Assembly (NCBI RefSeq): GCF_000340215.1
Contig: NW_006921532.1
Span: forward strand, 7,933,735-7,997,734
Direction: 5' to 3'
Length of the DNA: 64,000 nucleotides
Source of the DNA: Pseudocercospora fijiensis CIRAD86
Taxonomy: Eukaryota; Ascomycota; Dothideomycetes; Mycosphaerellales; Mycosphaerellaceae
Part shown: positions 56,308 through 64,000 of the stretch, one piece after another
Position numbering within the stretch: the stretch's first letter is position 1
Layout of the letters: every line of letters starts with the position of its first letter
Translations under genes and position numbers: made by a program
Notes under the pieces: generated by a model
Databases searched by the model: none
What the model was told of the DNA's origin: nothing
What the model saw: the letters and a program-made list of their open reading frames with translations, nothing else

Positions 56308-56515
56308 TGGTACAGTGTGCTTTGCATCTCGAAAGCGAAGGAAGAATTGTAAATTTACCTAAGTTGTCGAATCACTTCAGCCGTGTCAAATTTTGATGGT
56401 ATTGGGGGGATGGTGGGTGGTCCCGACTCCCGAGTCAGCTTGACCTAAATTGGCAGTAAACCGCCCTTGGACCTTCGTCAACAACAACATTTGCCCAGAT
56501 ATCAACAACGGCAGC

Positions 56516-58258
56516 ATGAGTACTCCATCATCTCCCAAGCATAACAGGAACGAGCGGCATCTACAAAGACAACGAGGCGCCGGCGCACGAAACCTGACCA
56601 CAAGCTTCGGCTTCGTTCTTGGTCTCCCTCTCGACTTGCCCGCACAACAAGTGGTTGACCAATCACCTGCCATTGAGCCTCCTACGAAGCGTCGAAAGGT
56701 CTGCCGTGAGAATGGAAGAGAAAATGACTACGTTGTAGACCATACCCAAGTACTAGCAGCAAAAGAGGAGAGTGTACGGGAGCTGCAATCGAAAGCCACC
56801 TCACGTTCCCGACGTAGGTTCAATGCCCTTTTGGAAGAGAAAGATAAGTTGCCGGAGGTGCAGCCAGATGAAAGCTTCGTGGAGACTAGACCTGTCGCGA
56901 AGAAACGTGGGAGGCCCAAGAGGGCTTGCGCAAGAGACGAGTTCACAGTTACGGATCCGGTGGCAATCGCGCCCGGTCTTCCTGCGGCGGTTGCAGATAT
57001 AGAAGATCCCCCAGCACCGCTCAAGAAAAAGCGCGGGCGACCGAGAAAGATTGCTTCATTGAGTCCGAACGAGGAGCCTCTGGCGACTCGGGACCAAGTT
57101 GCCAAAACAACCAATCTACCCGTGAAGAAAAGAGGAAGACCCAGAAAGCTCGTTGCAACGACCGCCGACGATGCAGCATTGGATCAAACCTCTGCAAGCG
57201 CGAAATCAGAAGAACCTACGGCCAATTATTCCTCAACTGTGCCGCCCCTTTCGCAAGAACTGCAGGGCGAGCAACCTTCGAAGTCAGCAGCCACTGGAAG
57301 ACTGACAGCGCGACCCAGAAGACAAGCCGCGACGAGTGCTATGAGTAAAATGTTGGAAGTCTTCATCGAAGAAGAGTTGCCAGTTGATAGCAAGCGACGC
57401 GAACCGACGGCTGAGTCCATCAAAAAGAGACAGCGCAGAATTGCTCCAAGTGCCAGGGCGTCAAACCAGCTGAAAATCCCGGGTTCGTCTTGCAAAATTC
57501 ATGAAAGGACTGTGGGAGCCGAGACCGGATTCAAAGACTCTGAGCGCGCGTGGCAGGGAAATGCTGCCTCACCGCGAAAGCCGCTTGGCGCAACTGAAGT
57601 GAATGCTGTGACGAAGGAAATGAGATCGCCTGAAGCTCTGGGAGAAGAGTGTGGCCCGAAGCATCGCCACCGCAAAGAGGTCGTACGCGCTGCTGGCAAA
57701 GAGAACGGCTACGGCATTGCAGAGTCTCGACACATAGAGCCAATGGATCATCTTAAAATTGCCGCCGCATCTTCGGTTACAGATAGCAAGAGGGGGGCGG
57801 CCGCCAGCGACCAGGATGTAGCACAAGTCTCTGGAGCCGGGGATGAGCCAGGTCTGGATGCTGCAGGCTCCCAGCAAAGGAACCTGGTAAGCACGCAAAA
57901 CGAAAAAGCCCTGACAGCCAATGCCAGCAAGAAGAAGTCATCCTTGCCACGCGCAGCATCAAGTGCGGCAAGTGGTAGACTCTTGAGCTCGAGTTGGGAA
58001 GCAAACGGGAAGCGGGGATTGCTTTACAAGCATCGCAGCCATGAACAGCATATGGATCAGGGAAACGTTTTGCAAGAGAGAGAACGTAGTTCTTTGCGCA
58101 GAGCAACCAAGTTCATGCGCGCACAATACTCAACAGGAGGGGACGATAATTCCGAGATGGACCTTGATGAGATGCTGTCCAGCATAGCGACCTACGCCGC
58201 AGACCAGCATCGCTGGCAAGCGGCATCCAAGCGTAATAATGGACCTCACCGGAGATGA
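56516..58258 (+). CDS. Triple AT-hook nuclear protein, function unknown
   Basis: Single exon, 580 residues from ATG 56,516 (MSTPSSPKHNRNERHLQRQR); upstream in-frame codons start only at a TTG. Three AT-hooks: VAKKRGRPKRA, KKKRGRPRKI and VKKRGRPRKL (about residues 128-215), each preceded by Pro/Glu-rich spacers. An NLS-like EPPTKRRKV lies near residue 60, and a short ordered-looking element ends the protein (EMDLDEMLSSIATYAADQHR). The rest is low complexity. AT-hooks bind the minor groove of AT-rich DNA, so the RIPed AT-rich islands of this genome are a natural target, but that is speculation. Confidence 0.75.
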   Translation: MSTPSSPKHNRNERHLQRQRGAGARNLTTSFGFVLGLPLDLPAQQVVDQSPAIEPPTKRRKVCRENGRENDYVVDHTQVLAAKEESVRELQSKATSRSRRRFNALLEEKDKLPEVQPDESFVETRPVAKKRGRPKRACARDEFTVTDPVAIAPGLPAAVADIEDPPAPLKKKRGRPRKIASLSPNEEPLATRDQVAKTTNLPVKKRGRPRKLVATTADDAALDQTSASAKSEEPTANYSSTVPPLSQELQGEQPSKSAATGRLTARPRRQAATSAMSKMLEVFIEEELPVDSKRREPTAESIKKRQRRIAPSARASNQLKIPGSSCKIHERTVGAETGFKDSERAWQGNAASPRKPLGATEVNAVTKEMRSPEALGEECGPKHRHRKEVVRAAGKENGYGIAESRHIEPMDHLKIAAASSVTDSKRGAAASDQDVAQVSGAGDEPGLDAAGSQQRNLVSTQNEKALTANASKKKSSLPRAASSAASGRLLSSSWEANGKRGLLYKHRSHEQHMDQGNVLQERERSSLRRATKFMRAQYSTGGDDNSEMDLDEMLSSIATYAADQHRWQAASKRNNGPHRR

Positions 58259-59184
58259 TGACAAGAGCCCATGCATTTCTCCGCGGGCTCTGGCTCTTTC
58301 TTTTACGCCACTGGCAACATTTTAGTACCTTCTGCCGACGGACGAGCGTATTCCGGCAGTCGGCAAATGCCAGTGCGCAGACGACCTATCAAGATTCCAG
58401 CTTTCATCCCTTCAACCGCCTATGGTTAATTAAGTCCGAATAACTGTTGTATAAGATCTGAGCGGTCTGGTTGGTCAGATCCGCTTTGCATAAGTACGCA
58501 CCGACAGAATTTGTATGAGAAGTGGACCACAATCCTAGTTTTGCCGACGAACGCCGACAGGCAACGAGTTAACGAACGGGGTACCTACTTTGGTGCCCTC
58601 GTCGAGTAGCTCAAACACAAGCCGCATGGAACGCGAGCCATTGTTCTGGGCCACGATCTGCACGATTTGACCGAACACTGTGTTCATGTGCTAGACTGGC
58701 CTGCCCCGAGGTGAACGCGGTGCCAGGTCAACGAAACGGAAGTCGTTCCTGCCAACTATTTAGTACACGCCGCGAGTTCCGATCAATCATCCACAAATGC
58801 CTTGTTCTTGGTCATCTCCGACCACTACTTGCCGTTTCATTCGATCGGTGTCCCCAGATTCTCCAAATGGGTGTAGTGCAAGTCATTGAAACCCTCAGGG
58901 TTTCCTTCCTCGTGGTATCGCGGTATCTGGTAGCGCGCGTAACATTGCCTTCTTACTGAAGCGCATTCGCCCCTGCTAATGGCGGTCTGGGTCTGATGAA
59001 CTTGGATTCTCCATCTCAGACCCTCGACGGCTGACCGCAGGGCTGTGTCAGCGCATCATATGCACACATGGACAGACAGACGGGCCCATGCTGAACAGTT
59101 TCGGCTCTTTGCACGGAAATGCTACGGCGAGCAAGCAACGCTGAAGCTTGCGAGGCCGCCGGGGAGTACTCAGGCACCACGCTG
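58259..59184. other. Intergenic flank before repeat island 2
   Basis: Normal-composition DNA without a supported gene. A plus-strand frame at 58,711-58,959 has no recognisable domain. The composition changes sharply at about 59,185. Confidence 0.45.
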
Positions 59185-60689
59185 TTAATACTAGTCTAGT
59201 AATTATATGCTTTTTATTTATTATTATTATTAATTCCATTTATAGTCCGTTCCTCGGCTAACCCGAGTGCGGCTTAGTAACTGCTAGCTGTCGCATTTAA
59301 CGCTATACTAGACTCTACTATATAGAAGTATCGCGTAAGACGTAGAATAGTAATAACTCCGTAAGTATCCCGAATAAAGGAAATAGATATTATCTAAAAT
59401 CCTCTTTAGAGTCGCCTTATAGTCTCTCTAAAGACCTACATTTTATTCTAAATATCGACCTAACCTAGCCTAGGGTAATATAATTAGCCTCGCCTTCGTT
59501 ATACTAAGTAGTAACCTAGACCGGCCTTATCTATCGTAAGTAGGTCTACCGCTACGAGCGAGAAATAGGATATTTATTATTATCTACTAAAAGCGTTATA
59601 TATAGTTACTAAAATCGTCGCCTTTTCCTTATAAGTTATCCTTAGATTTCCGATTTCGAAGGGTATTATTATTATATAGATAGTATACTAGAGCCGGTCG
59701 TAGTATAGTACTTATATAGATAATAGGTAGAAATAGGTCCCTTTTCGTTCCTTATTTATAGAGAAGTTAGAACCTTTATAGAGTATAGATAATTAATTTA
59801 CTTAAATTCCCTTTTTCGAAGTATCTCGAGTAGGCTATTATCGCTATAGTTTACTATACTATAGTTATCGTTATCTCGAATTTTCGTCGAATCTCTATAT
59901 CGAATATTCGGAAAGGTATAGTATTGCGTTCTCGAAATATAGGAGAGCGAATCTCTTTATTATAAACGCGTCGTATTATATCTAAAAGTAGCGGGCGCCG
60001 TCCGCTATATAGGGACCGATATATTAATCCGTATCGTCGCTATTATCGTCGGTCGTCGTTAGTATATAGAGCCGTCGTCGCGTTATTACGTCGTTAATAG
60101 GCCTCGGATCGGAAAGGGGCTAGGAGATAGCGACGCTAGGCGCTATATCTAGAGTCTAGAGGCAGGTCTTAGTTTCACTACGCCGACTCGTAGCTACTTA
60201 TTATACCGCGTAATAATCGCCTTTCCGAATATAAACTAAGCTCGACTAAAATGCCCTGGTTAAGATGTGAATTATATACTTGCTAATAATAATACGAAAC
60301 CTTCTCCTACTTCTCGATAGCTAGGAGCCTATCTTGTCCGTAATCTAATCTGTACGTAATCTAAGCGATATTAGACAATATCTAATATTATTAAATATTC
60401 TCGATAGGATAACGCCTCTTATCTTATATTTAACTGCTATCTAATAGTGCCTTTCTAAGTGTAATCTTCTTAGTCGAATATAGACCTCCGCGGCTTCCGG
60501 AGTAGCTTGTTCTACGCTAAATCTAGCATAATAAGCGCTCTACGATAGGATTAAAGACCGTGCTTTGTAATCGACCTCTCGAGGTCGATTATACGCGAGA
60601 ATAGCGCGAATCGACGCGTACGGAGGGTATTCGAGCGTATAGAGGCGTCGTACGGTATACGTTTCTCGAGGGTATATAGGGATCGAGGT

Positions 60690-61680
60690 TCTTACTATAT
60701 TTATTAGCAATAATAGACGCTCTCTACCGCTAGCAGATCGTTAAGCGCAACGTTATCTTTACCTTCGGAATACTAGCGATACTACTATAGCAGATAGCTG
60801 TTTCTTAGCAACCTAGCTTCTACACTTTATATCTAGATAGTAAGCGTAGCGAGGCCTTTACTGCATTATTATTAGCAGAAGATGCTACGAAGCGCTTATA
60901 TAGGTATATACGCTCCAACTAGACGCGTTTACGTACCTGTTCTAGCTATTATCGCCGCACCTACGGCGAGGCCGAGAGATTAGTAAAGAGCAGAAAGTAG
61001 TAATGTTTCTGTACGCGTTTGCGACGAATAGTTACACTCGAGACCTAGCAGAAGACTTCTAGTATATACCGGATAGTTATAGAAGAATAATCTATAAAGT
61101 TATAGCGGCTATATTGTAGATCTACCCTTAGGTCGTTTATAGAGCCTAAGCAAGCGATAATCTCTCGGTAAAGGCAAAGGGCCGGAAATACTAGCCTTTC
61201 TTTAAAGACGCAGTTAGCGTACTAGACGGCTCTTATATATTAGTATACGTACTAGTAGATTAACAAGCGGCCTTCCGTTCTCGTAAAGGCATACTATCGC
61301 AGAATGTGCTAGCGGTTGTAGACTTTAATATAAGGTTTACGTTCGTTCTCGCTAGGTAGGAGGGTTCTATATACGACGGCCGTATTCTTAATAACGCACG
61401 CTCGCACTATAGGTTTAGCGCTCCGGATAGACGATATTATCTCGCAGATACTAGCTATTCGAATATAGCGCCTTATATAGTGCTATACCGCGGTATAAGG
61501 TACTATTTACGAGAGCAGTACCTAGCTATAATAAAGCCGGCTAATTATAAGGAGTTATTTAATCTTAGGTATAGTTCCTTTCGTAATATCGTCGAGCGGA
61601 CCTTCGGTATAATTGTTACGGATCTGATTAGTTAGAGTCCTTATATAATCTTAGAGCGACGCTAAGACTAGTAGGCTAAG
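60690..61680 (+). pseudogene. PIF/Harbinger transposase (nuclease) relic
   Basis: Frame fragments on the plus strand match the Harbinger DDE nuclease: helix region QKVVMFLYAFATNSYTRDLA (about 60,985-61,045), then VLDGSYILVYV with first Asp at 61,225-61,227, FRSRKGILSQNVLAVVDFNI and RFTFVLAR, IYDGRILNNA with second Asp at 61,375-61,377, YYLADTSYSN, LYRGIRYYLRE, ELFNLRYSSFRNIVERTFGI with the Glu at 61,594-61,596. Several stops interrupt it, mostly TAG. Only the nuclease gene is recognised; the MADF/Myb-like partner gene and the termini were not found. Confidence 0.78.
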
Positions 61681-61979
61681 CTATCGCTCTATCTTACTAG
61701 GAGCAATAGGAGCGGTCGAGAGCGACAGCGTCGCTTACGTCGCTTACGACTATAGACAAGATATCTCCTTTGTATTTAGGAACGCCGGAATGCCCTTATA
61801 GCTCGAGGCGTTTAACTTATGTTACCTACTTACTAATTAGAATTACCTTTGTACTAATTATTCTGTCTCTGCCTCCCGCTTGTATTAGCCTCTCTAAAGA
61901 AGCCTCGGCTTGTACGTAATAAGAAGTTACTTAACGATCTATCGCGAGTAACCGTAACACTTTAAACGCCCTTAGGATA

Positions 61980-64000
61980 AGTGCCTTATTACAAGTCGGA
62001 AGGGGAACTCCCGCCTCTAGCGAGACAGGTAGTACTCGATATACTACCTCTAGTACTAGCAATGTACTAGGAACCTATACCGGAAACGATTCTCTTAAGA
62101 TCGGAAAGCTAGACTTTTATTACGGCGACCGAGATAAGTTCGATACCTAGGTTAGCTAGATAGATATATATTTCATGTTTAACTAGGTTTAAGATAACTT
62201 AAAGCTAGTCTTTACAACGACGTTTATACGAGGCAGGGCTTAGCATTAGGTTAAACTATTTCTTAGGACCTATCTAGATAGCAACGGGACCGACAATTCG
62301 GATAGAATCTTCGCAAGCTACGAAAATCTCAAGCGTGCGATAAAGAAGGTCTTTAGATCTTCTAACAAAGTTACTACCGCAGTTAGGGTTATCTAACACT
62401 TAACTTAGAAGGGGTTATATGCCGATTACGCCGCTAAATTTCAGGAATACGCCTAACTTACGGATTAGGACGACGAAGCTCTTATAATAATATATCGGCG
62501 AGGTCTTAAGGATAACGTTAAAGACGAGCTTATACGCGACGGTAGAAAAATAGATAATATAGGAACATTAGTTAAGGTTACGATCGATCTCGACGATAGG
62601 CTCTACGAACGAGCTTTAGAACGACGTTACGATTCTAAGACTTCTAGAAAAGCTAGTTATACTCCTAGATACAATAATAGACGAAACTATAGTACCTACG
62701 ATAAACTAAAGGGGAACAACTACTACGGTGCGCAACTAATAGAGCTAGACGCTACCTAGAAGGATCGAGCAATTAAAGGAAGAAAAGGCAAGAGTTCGCC
62801 TAAGAAAGTAGAAAGATTGACTTGCTATACGTATAGCAAGGAAGGCTATATAGTACGGAACTGCCGCGGTAAGAATATAGTACGACGCGAACAGTTTAAT
62901 ATAATGCAACGAAAGGACTCGGGCAGAGAAGGCTACCGAATAGTAGTAGAGCTATACTCTATTAATAACGCGCCGAGGACCTACGCAGAGGTCGTAAAGA
63001 AAGAGCTACGACAAATCTGTATAATAGCACGACGATAAGAACCTGTATATAGAACCCTTTACTAGAGATTCTATTACGACGACTAATGCTAAATTCATTA
63101 TTCTACTAAAGTAGAAGTAGGATTCTTCCCTTAGATTAGGCGAATTGTACGAGAAGATGCGAAATCCCAGTTAGAAGAAGAAACGATTAATAAATCTTAC
63201 TTAGATGCCGACGATAAAGAAAACCGAGATTCGGAAGCTTTATTCCCTCCCGGGGAGGAGTTAGGAGCTATCCTAGAAGTACCGGAGTCCCCTTAGTAAG
63301 AGGAGGAATAGCAAGAAGATTTAGAAGGAAGTCTAGATACCGAGGAAGAAACTACGAATAAAGAAAGTAAAGACGAATTCGGGATTAACGACGATACGAT
63401 CCTTACGTTTATAACAGATGTACCTATAGCAGCGCGAACAATCGCCTTATATCTAGTACGCAAATACGAGGAAATGTTTCTAAAGGTTAACGGACAACGG
63501 AAGGTCGATCCTATCTAATTTAATTATTTCTAGATAAGCTTATAGGCAAAATTCTAGAATTACCCCCGGATACCTATAGACTATACGTACTATAACTTTA
63601 TTACGGAGCGAGTACCGATAGGAAGTATAATTACGCCCTACGGATACGTCCTACCCGACGAAAGGACGATTATTACTTAAGATATGCGTTAGACGGTCTA
63701 GCGATTAAATTAGTAATACCGAAAGGCTATAGTAGCGCAGGGACGGGATATATACAACGATACCCTTAAGGAAAAATTATATGCCGAAGAAGCACGAATA
63801 GCAGGACTACGGATCCGTAACTAGTTAGAACAACGTTAGGCTACTAATTAGTCGGGAAACGGACCAACTCTCTAGATTAGAGCGTTCTAAGAGAGTTCCT
63901 TAATACCGAAAGCGCTTAAGCATTAATAGTAGTCTTCCGTATAAAAGTTATCGTTAACGGGCACCCGACGAGTGTATTAATAGATTCCGGAGCGAGCGGG
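61980..64000 (+). pseudogene. Ty3/Gypsy gag-protease relic, truncated by window end
   Basis: Stop-filled plus-strand frame: capsid-like region (KLDFYYGDRDKFDT about 62,110; FRSSNKVTTAVRVI; GLYADYAAKFQEYA; LIIIYRRGLKDNVKDEL about 62,480-62,530), an Arg/Asn-rich linker, a zinc-knuckle remnant CYTYSKEGYIVRNC (about 62,821-62,862) in which one Cys and the His were changed to Tyr, and at the window edge VNGHPTSVLIDSGASG, the retropepsin active site (about 63,953-64,000). The later protease motif keeps its Asp-Ser-Gly. RT and integrase should follow outside the window. It is a different lineage from the element at 18-25 kb. Confidence 0.82.

Larger units (their letters stand above)
59185..64000. 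mobile_element. RIP-degraded transposon island 2 (runs out of the window)
   Basis: AT-rich, stop-filled DNA as in island 1, from about 59,185 to the window end. It contains a PIF/Harbinger transposase relic (about 60,690-61,680) and the 5' coding part of a Ty3/Gypsy element (about 61,980-64,000). The 1.5 kb from 59,185 to 60,690 is mutated, partly CG-rich (TCGTCG words about 60,020-60,110) and unassigned; it may be the Harbinger left part or another element. Confidence 0.85.

Overview
The window is nuclear DNA of a filamentous ascomycete fungus. Genes are dense, introns are mostly 41-71 nt with GTRNGT donors, CTRAC/CTAAT-like branch sites and YAG acceptors, and the gene set is typical of Pezizomycotina (Pil1 eisosome protein, KMT1/Clr4 histone methyltransferase, DUF3431 protein, Cu-only SOD). 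The repeats carry heavy RIP-like C-to-T mutation. A Dothideomycete is my best guess, but that is inference only.

Layout. (1) 1-17,870, gene-rich: Puf6/PUM3-type ribosome-biogenesis protein (+), multi-exon coiled-coil protein (-), GH17 cell-wall glucanase (+), Rrp1 (-), KMT1/Clr4-type H3K9 methyltransferase with chromodomain (+), surface Cu-only superoxide dismutase whose Ser/Thr/Pro repeat stalk is broken by in-frame stops (+), and a divergent 14-3-3-like protein (-). (2) 17,870-29,285, AT-rich RIP-degraded island: a complete but dead Ty3/Gypsy chromovirus (18,375-25,456, LTRs 198/200 bp, 5-bp target duplication AATAA), next to a dead Mutator-like (MULE) transposase gene. (3) 29,285-59,185, gene-rich: small Cys-rich protein, MFS transporter tail fragment, Tim14/Pam18 (-) and Rlp24 (+) head to head, DUF3431 protein (-), DapA-family aldolase (-), Pil1 (-), Pro/Gln-rich AT-hook protein (-), Swp1/ribophorin II (+), MSH6 (-) head to head with mitochondrial tyrosyl-tRNA synthetase (+), short-chain dehydrogenase (-), a 402-bp hAT-like MITE, ZIP zinc transporter (-), twin-CX9C protein (+), triple AT-hook protein (+). 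(4) 59,185-64,000, second RIP-degraded island: PIF/Harbinger transposase relic and the gag-protease part of another Ty3/Gypsy element that leaves the window.

Most genes are single-copy housekeeping genes: ribosome biogenesis (Puf6, Rrp1, Rlp24), mitochondria (Tim14, TyrRS, possibly the CX9C protein), secretory pathway and wall (Swp1, GH17, SOD) and genome maintenance (MSH6, KMT1). I see no metabolic gene cluster and no defence-like operon. Most spliced models below were checked base by base for frame continuity across introns. I see no tRNA, rRNA or CRISPR feature. The points most worth following are the SOD gene with two C-to-T-explicable stops, the MITE with intact termini and 8-bp target duplication, the nested dead transposons, and the apparent CAG/CTG context bias of the RIP-like mutation.
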